Notes: generated by a model from the sequence alone, not told the origin. A stretch of 64,000 nt of DNA from Rhodovulum euryhalinum (GCF_004342445.1 NZ_SLWW01000005.1:183106-247105); one strand, 5' to 3'; counted from the first letter of the stretch, positions 27,930-38,699 are shown. Program-made: numbers and translations.

Positions 27930-28652
27930 ATGAGCGAGCGCCGTCCCAGCCCCGACAGCCCGCGCCGGGAATGGCGCAACTTCTACGGCCGCCGGCATGG
28001 CAAGACCCTGCGCGACCGGCACAAGGCGTATCTCGACGCCGATCTCGCCGCGCTCTCTCCCGGGCCGGTTGACTGGGAGGCAAACCCCGAAAGGCGGCCG
28101 CTCGACCTGGCCGCGCGGTTCGGCGGGCGCGAGGTCTGGCTGGAGATCGGCTTTGGCGGCGGCGAGCACATGGTCCACCAGGCCGCACGTTACCCCGAAG
28201 TGGGCATCATCGGCTGCGAGCCCTTCATCAACGGGGTCGCCATGCTGTTGGGCAAGCTGCGCGAGGCGGGGGTGGACAACGTGGCGGTTCACCCGGGTGA
28301 CGTGCGCGACCTGTTCGACGTGCTGCCAGAGGCGAGCATCGCGCGCGCCTTCCTGCTCTATCCCGACCCATGGCCCAAGACGCGCCATCACCGCCGCCGC
28401 TTCGTGACGCCGGGTTTCCTGGAGCCGCTTGCCCGGGTGATGCGGCCGGGCGCAGACCTGCGGGTGGCGACCGACATTCCGGATTACGTGCGCCAGACGC
28501 TGGCCGAGGTGCCGCGGGCGGGGTTCGAGCCGCTGGCCAAGGCACCGGCGGACTGGCGGCAGCCATGGGAGGATTGGCTGTCCACCCGCTATGAAAGGAA
28601 GGCTCTGCGCGAGGGGCGCGTGCCGCACTACCTGACCTTCCGGCGGCGCTGA
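27930..28652 (+). CDS. trmB: tRNA (guanine-N7-)-methyltransferase
   Basis: SAM-dependent enzyme forming m7G46 in tRNA. 240 residues. SAM motif [10 protein letters not shown], acidic ribose contact IIGCEPF and the TrmB signature [17 protein letters not shown] at 27930 ([10 protein letters not shown]) gives an N-terminus with [10 protein letters not shown] typical of alphaproteobacterial TrmB. It lies next to metK, which makes its cofactor, but a terminator separates them. Confidence 0.96.
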   Translation: MSERRPSPDSPRREWRNFYGRRHGKTLRDRHKAYLDADLAALSPGPVDWEANPERRPLDLAARFGGREVWLEIGFGGGEHMVHQAARYPEVGIIGCEPFINGVAMLLGKLREAGVDNVAVHPGDVRDLFDVLPEASIARAFLLYPDPWPKTRHHRRRFVTPGFLEPLARVMRPGADLRVATDIPDYVRQTLAEVPRAGFEPLAKAPADWRQPWEDWLSTRYERKALREGRVPHYLTFRRR

Positions 28653-28694
28653 GGCGCGCTTGCCCGCGTATGGGACCGGATGGCGGGCGGTGCA

Positions 28695-28720
28695 GGAGTA
28701 TTTGGGCCAAGAAGAAGCCC
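28695..28720 (+). repeat. Dispersed AAGAAGAA stem-loop element, copy B
   Basis: GGAGTATTT at 28695-28703, then stem GGGC, loop CAAGAAGAA, stem GCCC. Located between trmB and aroA on the plus strand. The 5' box and loop match copies A and C while the stem bases differ but still pair. Confidence 0.7.
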
Positions 28721-28813
28721 ACCGGTCGCGCGCCGGCCCCGGGCGGAGGCTGGACGCCCCGTGGCACATTCGCTAATCCCGGTCCTGCCAGATCCGCCGC
28801 AAGGAGCCCGCGC

Positions 28814-30166
28814 ATGTCCGCCCATGGCGACCCGATCCCGATGATTGCCCGCCGTACCGGCCCCCTGAACGGGATTGCCGATGTGCCCGGCGACAAGTCG
28901 ATCAGCCACCGCGCGCTGATCCTCGGGGCGCTGAGCGTGGGCGAGACGCGGATCACCGGGCTGCTCGAAGGGCAGGACGTGCTGGATACCGGCCGGGCGA
29001 TGCGCGCCTTCGGCGCCGAGGTGCTGCACCTCGGCCCGGGCGAATGGCTGGTGAACGGCGTGGGGGTCGGCGGTTTTGCCGAGCCCGGCGACGTGATCGA
29101 TTGCGGAAATTCCGGGACCGGTGTTCGGCTGATCATGGGGGCAATGGCGACCTCGCCTGTGACCGCTACCTTTACCGGCGACGCCTCGCTCAGGAAGCGT
29201 CCGATGGGCCGGGTGACGGACCCGCTGGCGTTGTTCGGCGCGGCCGCCTACGGGCGCACGGGAGGGCGGCTGCCGATGACGGTGGTGGGCGCGGCCGACC
29301 CGGTGCCGGTGCGCTATGCGGTGCCGGTGCCGTCGGCGCAGGTGAAATCGGCGGTGCTGCTGGCCGGGCTCAACGCGCCCGGCGAGACCGTGGTGATCGA
29401 GCGCGAACCGACCCGGGACCATACCGAGCGGATGCTGGCGGGCTTCGGCGCGACGCTCGGGATAGAGGATACCGAAGAGGGGCGCGTCATCGCCCTGACG
29501 GGCCAGCCGGAACTGAGGCCCCAGACCATTGCCGTGCCGCGTGACCCGAGTTCCGCGGCCTTCCCGGTCTGCGCGGCGCTGATCGTCGAGGGCTCGGACG
29601 TGCTGGTGCCCGGCATCGGGCTGAACCCGACGCGGGCGGGGCTGTTCGACACGCTGCGCGAGATGGGGGCGGACCTCAGCTATGAGAACCCGCGCGAGGA
29701 GGGCGGCGAGCCGGTGGCCGACCTGCGCGCGCGGTTCTCGCCTGCGATGCGGGGCATCGAGGTGCCGCCCGAACGCGCGCCCAGCATGATCGACGAATAC
29801 CCGATCCTGGCGGTCGTCGCGGCCTTTGCCGAGGGGCCGACGACCATGCGCGGTGTCAGGGAGTTGCGGGTGAAGGAAAGCGACCGGATCGCGGCTATGG
29901 CGGATGGGTTGACCGCCTGCGGCGCAAGGGTCGAGACCGGCGAGGACTGGATGGTGGTGCATGGGATGGGGCCGGGCGGACTGCCCGGGGGGGCGACCTG
30001 CGCCACCCATCTGGACCACCGGATCGCGATGTCCTTCCTGTGCGCGGGGCTCGCCGCGCGCAACCCGGTCACGGTGGACGACGCCGGGCCCATCGCCACC
30101 TCTTTCCCGGTCTTCGAGCCGCTGATGGAAAAGCTTGGCGCCGCGTTCGCGCGGGCCGGGGCATGA
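28814..30166 (+). CDS. aroA: 3-phosphoshikimate 1-carboxyvinyltransferase (EPSP synthase)
   Basis: Shikimate-pathway enzyme joining PEP to shikimate 3-phosphate. 450 residues. Landmarks are [12 protein letters not shown] near the N-terminus, [29 protein letters not shown] and [11 protein letters not shown] at 28814 with an AAGGAG ribosome site at 28801-28806; an in-frame upstream start at 28670 would translate the repeat element. Overlaps cmk by four bases (ATGA), a common aroA-cmk-rpsA arrangement. Confidence 0.97.
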   Translation: MSAHGDPIPMIARRTGPLNGIADVPGDKSISHRALILGALSVGETRITGLLEGQDVLDTGRAMRAFGAEVLHLGPGEWLVNGVGVGGFAEPGDVIDCGNSGTGVRLIMGAMATSPVTATFTGDASLRKRPMGRVTDPLALFGAAAYGRTGGRLPMTVVGAADPVPVRYAVPVPSAQVKSAVLLAGLNAPGETVVIEREPTRDHTERMLAGFGATLGIEDTEEGRVIALTGQPELRPQTIAVPRDPSSAAFPVCAALIVEGSDVLVPGIGLNPTRAGLFDTLREMGADLSYENPREEGGEPVADLRARFSPAMRGIEVPPERAPSMIDEYPILAVVAAFAEGPTTMRGVRELRVKESDRIAAMADGLTACGARVETGEDWMVVHGMGPGGLPGGATCATHLDHRIAMSFLCAGLAARNPVTVDDAGPIATSFPVFEPLMEKLGAAFARAGA

Positions 30167-30771
30167 GGTTCACGGTCGCCATCGACGGGCCTGCCGCGGC
30201 GGGCAAGGGGACGATTGCGCGCGCCGTGGCAGCGCGGTTCGGCCTTGCCCATCTCGACACTGGGCTGCTGTATCGCGCGGTGGGCGCGCGGGTGCTGGAG
30301 GGGCTTGATCCGGTAGAGGCGGCGCGGGCGCTGGCCCCGGCCGATCTGGATCGCCCGGACCTGCGTGCGTCCGAGGTCGCCCAGTCCGCCAGCCGCGTCG
30401 CCGCGATCCCCGAGGTGCGGGCGGCACTGGTTGCGTTCCAGCGCGCCTTTGCCGCGCGGGACGGGGGCGCGGTGCTGGACGGGCGCGACATCGGCACGGT
30501 GATCTGCCCCGGGGCCGAGGTGAAGCTTTACGTGACCGCCAGCGCCGAGATCCGCGCCCATCGCCGCTGGCTGGAGGAGGGCGGCGACGAGGCCCGGGTG
30601 CTGGCCGAGGTGCGCGAGCGGGATGCGCGCGACAGCGGGCGCGCCGACGCGCCGCTCCGGGCCGCCGAAGACGCTGTGGTGATCGACACCACGGCGCTGA
30701 GCATCGACGAGGCAGTCGCGGTCGCCCTGGCCCATGTCTCGGACCGTCTTCAGGGGCGGCCGCGCGGATAG
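30163..30771 (+). CDS. cmk: Cytidylate kinase
   Basis: Phosphorylates CMP and dCMP. 202 residues, slightly shorter than E. coli Cmk. P-loop [11 protein letters not shown] at residues 9-19, [10 protein letters not shown] and the CMP-site stretch [14 protein letters not shown]. The start overlaps the aroA stop (ATGA), so translation is coupled. rpsA follows after 296 bases. Confidence 0.96.
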   Translation: MRFTVAIDGPAAAGKGTIARAVAARFGLAHLDTGLLYRAVGARVLEGLDPVEAARALAPADLDRPDLRASEVAQSASRVAAIPEVRAALVAFQRAFAARDGGAVLDGRDIGTVICPGAEVKLYVTASAEIRAHRRWLEEGGDEARVLAEVRERDARDSGRADAPLRAAEDAVVIDTTALSIDEAVAVALAHVSDRLQGRPRG

Positions 30772-30868
30772 GCCCACGGTGGGACCGGTGCAAACCGGCC
30801 CATTCCCGGGTTTCACAGGCCGCAAGGGCGTCCGGGGCCGTCGCGCGCCCCGCCCTTGGCGACATGGA

Positions 30869-30906
30869 CGCCCCGAAAACCCCGGGCGGTCCGGTTTTCC
30901 GGGGCG
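30869..30906 (+). terminator. Hairpin between cmk and rpsA
   Basis: CGCCCCGAAAACC (30869-30881) pairs with GGTTTTCCGGGGCG (30893-30906), 13 pairs with one bulged C and an 11-base loop. No long T-run follows. Probably ends aroA-cmk transcription or attenuates read-through into rpsA. The rest of the 296-base spacer shows no gene. Confidence 0.5.
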
Positions 30907-31067
30907 TTCCGCTTGTCAGCGGGGGCACGCTCGGGCTATAGGCCCCCAATCAACGAACGAGTCGCCGTGCCCCGGTCTTCGGGGCGCGACGGCGTTTTGT
31001 TCGAAGCCATGAAAGACCGGCGGAGCCAACCGCCTGGCCGGAAACAGATCACAAGGACCAACTGCAC

Positions 31068-32750
31068 ATGTGCGCAAAGAACGCTATGGACGAATTCGAA
31101 GCCCTTCTTAACGAGAGCTTCGAAATGGACACGCCGCAGGAAGGCAGCGTCGTCAAGGGCCGGGTCATCGCCATCGAGGCGGGCCAGGCCATCATCGATG
31201 TCGGCTACAAGATGGAAGGCCGCATCGATCTCAAGGAATTTGCCAATCCGGGCGAGGCCCCCGAGATCGCCGTGGGCGACGAGGTCGAGGTCTATCTCGA
31301 CCGGGTCGAGAATGCCCGTGGCGAGGCCGTGGTCAGCCGTGACAAGGCCCGCCGCGAAGAGGCGTGGGACCGTCTGGAGAAGGCCTATGCCGAGGATGCC
31401 CGCGTCGAGGGCGCGATCTTCGGCCGCGTCAAGGGCGGCTTTACCGTCGATCTGGGCGGCGCCGTGGCGTTCCTGCCGGGCAGCCAGGTCGATGTGCGCC
31501 CGGTGCGTGATGCCGGCCCGCTGATGGGTCTGAAGCAGCCCTTCCAGATCCTCAAGATGGACCGCCGCCGCGGCAACATCGTGGTCTCGCGCCGCGCCAT
31601 CCTGGAAGAATCGCGTGCCGAGCAGCGCGCCGAGATCATCGGCAAGCTGACCGAGGGCGATGCCATCGACGGCGTGGTCAAGAACATCACCGAATACGGC
31701 GCCTTCGTGGACCTCGGCGGTGTCGACGGCCTGCTGCACGTCACCGACATGGCCTGGCGCCGGGTCAACCACCCGTCCGAGATCCTGTCGATCGGCGAGA
31801 CCGTCAAGGTTCAGGTCATCAAGATCAACAAGGAAACCCACCGCATCAGCCTGGGCATGAAGCAGCTTCTGGAAGATCCGTGGGATGCGGTCGAGCGTAA
31901 ATTCCCGCTCGGCTCGGTCCACAAGGGCCGCGTGACCAACATCACCGACTACGGCGCGTTCGTCGAACTGGAGCCGGGCGTCGAGGGTCTGGTGCACGTG
32001 TCCGAGATGTCCTGGACCAAGAAGAACGTCCATCCCGGCAAGATCGTCTCCACTTCGCAAGAGGTCGACGTCATGGTGCTGGAGATCGACACCGCCAAGC
32101 GTCGCGTGTCGCTGGGCCTCAAACAGACGATGCGCAACCCGTGGGAGGTCTTTGCGGAAACGCATCCCGTCGGCACCGAGGTCGAGGGCGAGGTCAAGAA
32201 CATCACCGAATTCGGCCTGTTCATCGGCCTGGACAACGACATCGACGGCATGGTCCACCTCTCGGATCTCAGCTGGGACCAGCGCGGCGAAGAGGCGATC
32301 CAGAACTACCGCAAGGGCGACATGGTCAAGGCCGTCGTCACCGAGGTCGACGTCGAGAAGGAACGCATCTCGCTGTCGGTCAAGGCGCTGGACGGCGATC
32401 CGTTCGCCGATGCCATCGGCGGCGTGAAGCGCGGCTCGATCATCACGGTGAGCGTGACGATGATCGAGGAAGGCGGGATCGAGGTGGAATACGAGGGCAT
32501 GAAGTCCTTCATCCGCCGCTCGGACCTGTCGCGCGACCGGTCGGAGCAGCGCCCCGAGCGGTTCCAGGTCGGTGACAAGGTTGACGTGCGCGTGACCAAC
32601 ATCGATTCCAAGTCGCGTCGCCTGGGCCTGTCGATCAAGGCGCGTGAGATCGCCGAAGAGAAGGAAGCCGTCGAACAGTATGGCAGCTCGGATTCGGGCG
32701 CCTCGCTGGGCGACATCCTGGGCGCCGCGCTCAAGGGCGAAGGCAAGTAA
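31068..32750 (+). CDS. rpsA: 30S ribosomal protein S1
   Basis: mRNA-binding ribosomal protein of 560 residues with six S1 (OB-fold) domains; repeats are visible as [90 protein letters not shown] and a last, divergent unit. The N-terminal [19 protein letters not shown] is standard for the order. Codon use is more biased than its neighbours, as expected of a ribosomal protein. It has its own strong terminator. Confidence 0.98.
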   Translation: MCAKNAMDEFEALLNESFEMDTPQEGSVVKGRVIAIEAGQAIIDVGYKMEGRIDLKEFANPGEAPEIAVGDEVEVYLDRVENARGEAVVSRDKARREEAWDRLEKAYAEDARVEGAIFGRVKGGFTVDLGGAVAFLPGSQVDVRPVRDAGPLMGLKQPFQILKMDRRRGNIVVSRRAILEESRAEQRAEIIGKLTEGDAIDGVVKNITEYGAFVDLGGVDGLLHVTDMAWRRVNHPSEILSIGETVKVQVIKINKETHRISLGMKQLLEDPWDAVERKFPLGSVHKGRVTNITDYGAFVELEPGVEGLVHVSEMSWTKKNVHPGKIVSTSQEVDVMVLEIDTAKRRVSLGLKQTMRNPWEVFAETHPVGTEVEGEVKNITEFGLFIGLDNDIDGMVHLSDLSWDQRGEEAIQNYRKGDMVKAVVTEVDVEKERISLSVKALDGDPFADAIGGVKRGSIITVSVTMIEEGGIEVEYEGMKSFIRRSDLSRDRSEQRPERFQVGDKVDVRVTNIDSKSRRLGLSIKAREIAEEKEAVEQYGSSDSGASLGDILGAALKGEGK

Positions 32751-32777
32751 GCAGGCACCGGTACGGCCGGTTCCGGA

Positions 32778-32805
32778 ACGGCCCCGCATCCCGGTGCGGG
32801 GCCGT
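32778..32805 (+). terminator. Terminator after rpsA
   Basis: Perfect 11-bp stem ACGGCCCCGCA (32778-32788) and TGCGGGGCCGT (32795-32805) with a 6-base loop, followed by TTGCATTTG. Lies 28 bases after the rpsA stop. Confidence 0.85.
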
Positions 32806-33039
32806 TTGCATTTGCCCGAATCACGAAACCGCGAGGCGATGGGGCCTGCCCCGCCGGCCCTGTCGGCGCCCTGTTTCGACGCGCGAAACGGCGGACAATT
32901 GCGCCGTCCGACGCGGCTTTCCGCCGCTTCCCCTACGGTTTTCAAAGGCTTTCTGTTTCTCCGAAGGACAAAACATGCCTATAGTCCGCAAGCCTCGGCC
33001 GCGCTGGCGAGAATGGCATGGAACAGGGACGTTGCAGCG

Positions 33040-33321
33040 ATGATCCGATCCGAATTGATCCAGAAGATTGCCGAAGAGAACCCGCATCTTTACCAGCGCG
33101 ACGTCGAGCGGATCGTGAACACGATCTTCGAAGAGATCATCGCGGCCATGGCGCGCGGCGATCGGGTGGAATTGCGCGGCTTCGGCGCGTTCTCGGTCAA
33201 GAAGCGTGACGCACGGACGGGGCGAAACCCGCGCACCGGCGAGTCGGTCGATGTGTCCGAGAAATACGTGCCTTTCTTCAAGACGGGGAAGCTGCTACGC
33301 GATCGGTTGAACGGAAAGTAA
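33040..33321 (+). CDS. ihfB: Integration host factor subunit beta
   Basis: DNA-bending histone-like protein, 93 residues, partner of IhfA. Family features: [17 protein letters not shown] start, [14 protein letters not shown] and [10 protein letters not shown] in the DNA-binding beta arm. ATG at 33040 gives the family length; the long upstream in-frame reading overlaps rpsA and is not real. Separated from rpsA by the terminator and 289 bases, so it should have its own promoter. Confidence 0.97.
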   Translation: MIRSELIQKIAEENPHLYQRDVERIVNTIFEEIIAAMARGDRVELRGFGAFSVKKRDARTGRNPRTGESVDVSEKYVPFFKTGKLLRDRLNGK

Positions 33322-33333
33322 ACGGGTCAGACC

Positions 33334-33699
33334 ATGCGCGCCATTCGCTATCTCTTCCTTCTCGTTCTGGCCATCGGCCTTGTCGTCGTGGCCATGGCCA
33401 ACGGCCAGCCGGTCACGCTGAACCTGCTGCCCGAGGAACTTGCGACCTTCTCGGGGGTTGCGTTGTCCATCGAACTGCCGCTTTACGCGGTGGGCTTTGG
33501 CGGGCTGCTGGCGGGGCTTCTGATCGGCTTCATCTGGGAGTGGCTGCGCGAGAGCAAGTACCGCTCGCAGGCCAGCCGGCAGCGGCGCGAGGCGGCCAAG
33601 CTCAAGCGGGAACTCGACAAGGTGAAGTCCGACAAGCACAAGAGCGAGGGGCGCGATGAGATCCTCGCGCTGCTTGAGAAGGGCGGCAAGACCGGCTAG
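33334..33699 (+). CDS. LapA-domain (DUF1049) inner-membrane protein
   Basis: 121 residues with two membrane spans (about 5-22 and 50-68) followed by a charged, probably coiled-coil C-terminal tail ([19 protein letters not shown]). This matches the lipopolysaccharide assembly protein A/DUF1049 family, in E. coli acting with LapB to control LpxC turnover. It starts 12 bases after ihfB, the same order as in many proteobacteria. Confidence 0.88.
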   Translation: MRAIRYLFLLVLAIGLVVVAMANGQPVTLNLLPEELATFSGVALSIELPLYAVGFGGLLAGLLIGFIWEWLRESKYRSQASRQRREAAKLKRELDKVKSDKHKSEGRDEILALLEKGGKTG

Positions 33700-33707
33700 A
33701 CGACGCC

Positions 33708-34364
33708 ATGGCGTCGGATATCAGGGTCAAGATCTGCGGGCTGACGGATGCCCCTTCGGTGGCGGCGGCAGTTTCCGCCGGAGCGGCCTATCTGGGCTTC
33801 GTGTTTTTCCCGAAATCGCCGCGCAATCTCGACATCGAGACCGCCCGCGCTCTGGCCGCCGACGTTCCGCCCGGGCTTGCCAAGGTGGCGCTGACGGTGG
33901 ATGCGGAGGATGCCATGCTTGCGGCGATCCTCGAGCGGGTTCCCATCGATATGCTGCAGCTTCACGGCCACGAGACACCCGGGCGCGTCGCCGGGATCCG
34001 CGCCCGCTTTGGCCTGCCGGTGATGAAGGCGGTCGGTGTGGCGGACGAGGCCGACCTCGCGCAGATCACGGACTATGCCCGCGTGGCCGACCAACTGCTG
34101 GTCGACGCGAAACCGCCCCGTGACGCCGTGCTGCCCGGCGGCAACGGGCTGTCGTTCGACTGGCGGCTGATCGCGAACCGGCGCTGGCCGGTGCCGTGGA
34201 TGCTGGCGGGCGGGCTGACGCCCGACAACGTGGCCGAGGCGATCCGGCTGACCGGCGCGCGGCAGGTGGATGTGTCCTCGGGCGTGGAAACCGCCCCCGG
34301 GGCCAAGGATGCGGCGCTGATCGAACGGTTCATCGCCGCAGCGCGCAGGGAGGATGTGCAATGA
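33708..34364 (+). CDS. trpF: Phosphoribosylanthranilate isomerase
   Basis: Third step of tryptophan synthesis after anthranilate. 218-residue TIM barrel with KICGLTD (catalytic Cys) near the N-terminus, LQLHGHE in the middle, the catalytic Asp in LLVDAK, and DVSSGVE at the C-terminus. Starts 8 bases after lapA and overlaps the next small gene by four bases (ATGA). Confidence 0.96.
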   Translation: MASDIRVKICGLTDAPSVAAAVSAGAAYLGFVFFPKSPRNLDIETARALAADVPPGLAKVALTVDAEDAMLAAILERVPIDMLQLHGHETPGRVAGIRARFGLPVMKAVGVADEADLAQITDYARVADQLLVDAKPPRDAVLPGGNGLSFDWRLIANRRWPVPWMLAGGLTPDNVAEAIRLTGARQVDVSSGVETAPGAKDAALIERFIAAARREDVQ

Positions 34365-34702
34365 AGGGACTTGTCGGACTGGTCGCAGCCCTTGCGATTC
34401 TGGGCCTCGCCATGGCTTTCACCAAGCCCACCGATGCTGATTTCGAGGCCGCGCTCGAGGCGCAGCTTCTGGCCCGGATCGATGCCGCCGACCCGGAGGC
34501 GCAGGCCGACCCGGTCGAGGCGATCCTGATGGCGACCTGCAAGATGGGCCGCGAACAATGCGCGCAACTGATCCGCGCGCTGATCTCGCTGGACTACGAA
34601 GACAAGGTGCTGTTCTCTCGCGCGCGCGTCACGCTGGGCGACGCCCAGGGCACGACCTGCACCGGCATCCTGACGCGCATCTTCTGCAACGAGGTCAGAT
34701 GA
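34361..34702 (+). CDS. Small exported or membrane-anchored hypothetical protein
   Basis: 113 residues beginning [20 protein letters not shown], a signal peptide or anchor, followed by an acidic helical region and a C-terminal part with four Cys (TCKMGREQC and [13 protein letters not shown]), suggesting two disulfides outside the cytoplasm. It looks loosely like DUF4359-type small proteins, but I would not rely on that. Its ATG overlaps the trpF stop, so it is translated with trpF although the chemistry appears unrelated. Confidence 0.7.
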   Translation: MKGLVGLVAALAILGLAMAFTKPTDADFEAALEAQLLARIDAADPEAQADPVEAILMATCKMGREQCAQLIRALISLDYEDKVLFSRARVTLGDAQGTTCTGILTRIFCNEVR

Positions 34703-34736
34703 TCGCCCCCTGACGGGAGCGAAAGGGGAGGGGAAA

Positions 34737-35180
34737 ATGGCCATCATCATCCGCCAGGCGCGGCGCGCGGAACTGGGCCGCATCGTCGGGCTGTTCGTCG
34801 AGGACCAGGCCGACGCGATCCTCGAAGCGCTCAACATGGACGTCTACGAGGTGGCCTTCGACGCGATGGAGGCCGAGCGTGACAACCTGCTGATCGTGGG
34901 CGAGGAGAATGGCCGCATCGTGGCCTGCTACCAACTGGCCTGCCTTTCGGGGCTGGTCGATCACGGGGCGCGCAGGGCGCTGGTGGCGGGGCTGAGGGTC
35001 GCGGCCGACCGCGCCGGGCAGGGGATCGAGGCGCGGATGCTGGAGGATGCAAAGTCCCGCGCCCGCGCGCTACGCTGCCGGTTGATCGAGATCGCAGAGA
35101 TGCCCGAGACCGCGGCCGACCTGCTGGACGGGCTCGGCTTTACCGCGTCGGGGACAACCTATAGACAGAGGCTCGACTGA
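34737..35180 (+). CDS. GNAT-family N-acetyltransferase
   Basis: 147 residues with the GNAT layout: [16 protein letters not shown] start, a central beta strand ending in [10 protein letters not shown], an acetyl-CoA loop degraded to [15 protein letters not shown] (canonical R/Q-x-x-G-x-G/A) and a C-terminal [13 protein letters not shown]. Substrate unknown. Lies between trpF and trpB on the same strand with a GGAGGGG ribosome site; trpB follows 14 bases later. Confidence 0.85.
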   Translation: MAIIIRQARRAELGRIVGLFVEDQADAILEALNMDVYEVAFDAMEAERDNLLIVGEENGRIVACYQLACLSGLVDHGARRALVAGLRVAADRAGQGIEARMLEDAKSRARALRCRLIEIAEMPETAADLLDGLGFTASGTTYRQRLD

Positions 35181-35194
35181 GAGGAGCGCGAGAG

Positions 35195-36424
35195 ATGGCC
35201 GACGACCTGATCAATTCCTTCATGACGGGCCCCGACGAGAAGGGCCGGTTCGGCATCTTCGGCGGGCGGTTCGTGTCGGAAACGCTGATGCCGCTGATCC
35301 TCGAGCTTGAGGCGCAGTACGAGCATGCCAAGACCGACCAGAGCTTCTGGGACGAGATGGAGTTCCTGTGGAAGCACTATGTCGGCCGCCCCTCGCCGCT
35401 CTATTTCGCGGAACGGCTGACGGAACGGCTGGGCGGTGCCAAGGTCTACATGAAGCGCGACGAACTGAACCACACCGGCGCGCACAAGATCAACAACGTG
35501 CTGGGCCAGATCATCCTGGCCCGCCGGATGGGCAAGACCCGGATCATCGCGGAAACAGGCGCGGGCCAGCACGGGGTGGCCACGGCGACGGTCTGTGCCA
35601 AGTTCGGGCTGAAATGCGTGGTCTACATGGGGGCCACGGATGTCGAGCGGCAGAAGCCCAACGTCTTCCGCATGCGTCTTCTGGGGGCCGAAGTGGTGCC
35701 GGTCACCTCGGGGCGGGGCACGCTCAAGGACGCGATGAACGACGCGCTGCGCGACTGGGTGACGAACGTGCGCGACACCTTCTACTGCATTGGCACGGTG
35801 GCCGGCCCGCACCCCTATCCGGCGATGGTGCGCGACTTCCAGTCGATCATCGGCAAGGAGGCCAAGGCCCAGATGCTGGAGGCCGAGGGGCGGCTGCCCG
35901 ACATGCTGGTGGCGGCCATCGGCGGGGGGTCGAACGCTATGGGGCTGTTCTATCCGTTCCTCGACGACAAGGAGGTCCGGATCGTCGGTGTGGAAGCGGG
36001 TGGCCACGGGGTCGACGACCGGATGGAGCATTGCGCCTCGCTGACCGGGGGGCGGCCGGGCGTGCTGCACGGCAACCGGACGTATCTTTTGCAGGACGAT
36101 GACGGTCAGATCCTCGAAGGCCATTCGATTTCCGCGGGGCTCGACTATCCCGGGATCGGGCCGGAACATGCCTGGCTGCACGAAACGGGCCGCGCCGAAT
36201 ATGTGGCGATCACCGATTCCGAGGCGTTGGCGGCGTTCCAGTTGTGCTGCGAGACCGAAGGCATCATTCCCGCGCTGGAACCCAGCCACGCGCTGGCCCA
36301 TGTCGCCAAGATCGCGCCTGATCTGCCCAAGGACCACATCATCTGCATGAACATGTGCGGCCGGGGCGACAAGGACATCTTCACCGTGGCCCGCCATCTG
36401 GGCCACGACATGGGCGGGTTGTAA
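35195..36424 (+). CDS. trpB: Tryptophan synthase beta chain
   Basis: PLP enzyme condensing indole and serine. 409 residues. PLP-lysine Lys98 in [11 protein letters not shown], phosphate-binding GGGSNAMG, and [12 protein letters not shown]. It is in a trpF-orf-GNAT-trpB order; trpA is not next to it, since convergent genes follow immediately (6 bases to the next stop). Confidence 0.97.
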   Translation: MADDLINSFMTGPDEKGRFGIFGGRFVSETLMPLILELEAQYEHAKTDQSFWDEMEFLWKHYVGRPSPLYFAERLTERLGGAKVYMKRDELNHTGAHKINNVLGQIILARRMGKTRIIAETGAGQHGVATATVCAKFGLKCVVYMGATDVERQKPNVFRMRLLGAEVVPVTSGRGTLKDAMNDALRDWVTNVRDTFYCIGTVAGPHPYPAMVRDFQSIIGKEAKAQMLEAEGRLPDMLVAAIGGGSNAMGLFYPFLDDKEVRIVGVEAGGHGVDDRMEHCASLTGGRPGVLHGNRTYLLQDDDGQILEGHSISAGLDYPGIGPEHAWLHETGRAEYVAITDSEALAAFQLCCETEGIIPALEPSHALAHVAKIAPDLPKDHIICMNMCGRGDKDIFTVARHLGHDMGGL

Positions 36425-36430
36425 GCGCAC

Positions 36431-36808
36431 TCAGGCCAGGGCGTAGAGCCTCAGCACGTCAAGCGGCACGATCTCCAGCGCGGCCTGGTGGGTGGCGGTC
36501 AGGTCCACCCGCGGGGCGCAGCCTTCGTCGTGCGCCTGCAGGAAACGCCCGGCGCAAAGGCACCAGCGGTCGCCGGGCCTCAGCCCCGGAAAGCCGAATT
36601 CGGGGCGGGGCGTCGACAGGTCGTTGCCCACGTATTTCGAATAGGCCAGGAACTCGGCCGTCATCACCGCGCAGACCGTGTGGCTGCCGGTGTCGCCGGG
36701 GCCGGTGTCGCAACAGCCATTGCGAAAGAACCCGGTCATCGGCGCGTTCGAACAGGGGGCGAGGCTGCCGCCAAGGGCGTTCACCGAAGGGGCCTTGTGA
36801 TCGGGCAT
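36431..36808 (-). CDS. DUF2237 family protein
   Basis: 125 residues with the family pattern GFFRNGCCDTGPGDTGSHTVCAV and DRWCLCAGRF, both rich in conserved Cys and Gly. The function of the family is unknown; the Cys residues suggest metal or redox chemistry. It lies 10 bases downstream of pth on the same strand, so the two are probably co-transcribed. Confidence 0.88.
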   Translation of the reverse strand: MPDHKAPSVNALGGSLAPCSNAPMTGFFRNGCCDTGPGDTGSHTVCAVMTAEFLAYSKYVGNDLSTPRPEFGFPGLRPGDRWCLCAGRFLQAHDEGCAPRVDLTATHQAALEIVPLDVLRLYALA

Positions 36809-36818
36809 CGGGGGTCTC

Positions 36819-37517
36819 CTACCGGAAGCGGTCGGCGAGTTTCTGAAGCGCCGAGCGGGTGTCTTGGGCCGCTGGGGTGTCGGGCCTGGCGGGGGCGGGG
36901 GACGGGGCCTTGACCTTTTCCGGCGCGGCGGCGCGATCCGAACTGCGCGGCGGTGCGGTGCGCAACGCGACCGCGTTCAGGAACCGCGCCCCGTCGCCTT
37001 CGGCGAGCGCCGCCGCCCCCTCCGAAATCCCGCGCATGAGATCATCGAGCCAATCCGCGTCGGCTTTCGCGAAATCGCTCAGCACATAGGCCGAGACCCG
37101 GTCCTTGTGGCCCGGATGGCCGATCCCCAGCCGCACCCGCGCGTAGTCCGGTCCGATATGGGCGTGGATCGAGCGCAGACCGTTATGACCGGCATGCCCG
37201 CCGCCCTGTTTCAGCCGGCACTTGCCCGGGGCAAGATCCAGTTCGTCATGGAACACGGTCACGTCTGAGGGAGCCAGCTTGTAGAACTGCACCGCCGCCT
37301 GCACCGAATCGCCGGACAGGTTCATGTAGGTTTCGGGTTTCAGCAGGACGATCTTCTCGGTTCCCAGCCGCCCCTCGGCCGCCTGGCCCTGGAATTTCGA
37401 CCGCCACGGCGAAAAACCATGATCCGCGGCGATCCGGTCCACGGCCATGAAGCCGATATTGTGCCGGTTGCCCGCGTATTTCGCGCCCGGATTGCCCAGA
37501 CCGACGAAGAGACGCAT
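36819..37517 (-). CDS. pth: Peptidyl-tRNA hydrolase with C-terminal extension
   Basis: Releases stalled peptidyl-tRNA. 232 residues, against about 190 usual. Catalytic His19 in GNRHNIGFM, with [21 protein letters not shown] and [11 protein letters not shown]. The extra 40-45 residues after the catalytic domain are Pro/Ala-rich and end [10 protein letters not shown], a probably amphipathic tail. ATG at 37517 ([11 protein letters not shown]) is the family start. rplY, its usual neighbour, is about 1.2 kb away with two opposite-strand genes between. Confidence 0.95.
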   Translation of the reverse strand: MRLFVGLGNPGAKYAGNRHNIGFMAVDRIAADHGFSPWRSKFQGQAAEGRLGTEKIVLLKPETYMNLSGDSVQAAVQFYKLAPSDVTVFHDELDLAPGKCRLKQGGGHAGHNGLRSIHAHIGPDYARVRLGIGHPGHKDRVSAYVLSDFAKADADWLDDLMRGISEGAAALAEGDGARFLNAVALRTAPPRSSDRAAAPEKVKAPSPAPARPDTPAAQDTRSALQKLADRFR

Positions 37518-37607
37518 CCGCCTTCGCTCCCCACTTGAACCTCTGTCCTTGATGCCGTGAACTGCGCCGGGATTCCAGTCCGGTGCGATAAAGGGTGGAG
37601 ACGCGCG

Positions 37608-37919
37608 ATGTATCTGACGATGAACCGGTTCAAGGTGAAATCCGGCCGCGAGGCGGATTTCGAGGCGGTGTGGAAGACCCGCGACAGCCATCTCAAGACC
37701 GTGCCGGGCTTTGCCGGCTTCCATCTGCTGAAGGGCCCCGAGCGCGAGGGCTACCGCCTTTACGCCTCGCATACCTTCTGGGACAGCGAGGCCGCGTTCA
37801 CCGCCTGGACGAAATCCGAGGCGTTCCGGGCGGCGCACAAGGGGGCGAAGGGGCCGTCCGATCTGTACCTCGAACCGCCCGAACTGGAGATCTTCGAGTC
37901 GGTGCAGCTCCTCGCCTGA
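37608..37919 (+). CDS. IsdG/HmoA-like antibiotic-biosynthesis-monooxygenase-fold protein
   Basis: 103-residue ferredoxin-like ABM-fold protein. Asn6, Trp67 and His77 fall at the positions of the Asn/Trp/His triad of IsdG-type heme-degrading monooxygenases, and the length matches (about 105-108). The segment with [14 protein letters not shown] and FRAAHKGA resembles Isd-type helices. If active it would open heme and release iron. No heme transporter is adjacent. ATG at 37608 ([11 protein letters not shown]) is used because Asn6 then aligns; a longer in-frame start adds 17 unlikely residues. Confidence 0.82.
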   Translation: MYLTMNRFKVKSGREADFEAVWKTRDSHLKTVPGFAGFHLLKGPEREGYRLYASHTFWDSEAAFTAWTKSEAFRAAHKGAKGPSDLYLEPPELEIFESVQLLA

Positions 37920-38066
37920 GGCGCGCGTCCGCCTCTTTCTGCGGCGCAGCAATTTTGGATGCCTGCAAAACGGGCAGGACCGCCTGTTGATGGACGGTCC
38001 TGTGCGATGGGACAACCATTTCGAAACCTCGCTGGGCCACGCTCGGGGCAAAGCGAGGCGACGAAC

Positions 38067-38606
38067 ATGGCACGTTTCCTTTTCCGATCCTTCTGCGGTC
38101 CTTCGCGCGGCGCCCCGGTCACGTATCGGGCGGGGGGCGCGGCATCACTGGCGGGCCTGCTGATCCTGCTTGGCGCGTCGCCGGCCGCGGCGGTCGAGAT
38201 GCCCTTCGATCCGGGCCCCACGCTGGACGAGTTGTCGACGGTTGCCGTTCCGCCGCCCGAGATGTCGGAAACCGCACGGCTCAAGGCGGGCATCCTCTGC
38301 GTTGCCTGGGCACGGGACATGATCGGCCAGCACTGGCGGCTGCTCGACGTGCTGGATGGGCCCGGCACCTGGAGTATCGCGCGTCAGCAGCTCTGGCTGC
38401 AGGTCGGCTGGGTCGAGGAGTTCGAGACGCGCCACCTGCGCCCGGTGATCGATGCGGCCAGCCAGGAGGATCTGCTCGAAGCCTGGTGGCCCGGGGGCGT
38501 CACCACGCCCGCGGGCAGCGAGGGCGCGATCCGCATGCACCGCTTCTGCATGGGGCTGCCAGGGCTTCTGGGAACCGTCGATCCCGACGCGCCGCCGGGA
38601 TTCTGA
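38067..38606 (+). CDS. Exported hypothetical protein
   Basis: 179 residues beginning MARFLFRSF with a hydrophobic stretch [17 protein letters not shown] (about residues 25-41), ending in a plausible signal-peptidase site. The mature part is alpha-rich with many Trp ([30 protein letters not shown]). No family recognised. ATG at 38067 follows AGCGAGG. The gene and the IsdG-like one form a small plus-strand block inside the otherwise minus-strand rplY/pth neighbourhood. Confidence 0.65.
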   Translation: MARFLFRSFCGPSRGAPVTYRAGGAASLAGLLILLGASPAAAVEMPFDPGPTLDELSTVAVPPPEMSETARLKAGILCVAWARDMIGQHWRLLDVLDGPGTWSIARQQLWLQVGWVEEFETRHLRPVIDAASQEDLLEAWWPGGVTTPAGSEGAIRMHRFCMGLPGLLGTVDPDAPPGF

Positions 38607-38647
38607 TCCGGGACCGGGCGAGTTCACGACCACCTGTCCGCCACATG

Positions 38648-38671
38648 AAAACGGGGCCCCGAAGGGCCCCG
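38648..38671 (-). terminator. Terminator after rplY
   Basis: On the minus strand CGGGGCCC, TTCG tetraloop, GGGCCCCG, then TTTTC: an 8-bp GC stem with a stable UUCG loop and a T-run. Sits 28 bases past the rplY stop; also faces the stop of the plus-strand exported protein gene. Confidence 0.9.
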
Positions 38672-38699
38672 CATCCTATGCACGCAAGGCGGTGTCGCC

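Noticed and set aside
26460..28769. 769-residue minus-strand open frame opposite metK and trmB
   Set aside because: Antisense to metK, its riboswitch and trmB, with no family resemblance; a codon-bias artefact of GC-rich DNA.
30936..32945. 669-residue minus-strand open frame opposite rpsA
   Set aside because: Its repetitive Asp/His/Leu-rich sequence mirrors the repeated S1 domains on the other strand.
32644..33039. N-terminal extension of IhfB overlapping rpsA
   Set aside because: It reads the rpsA end and terminator out of phase; IhfB is about 93 residues.
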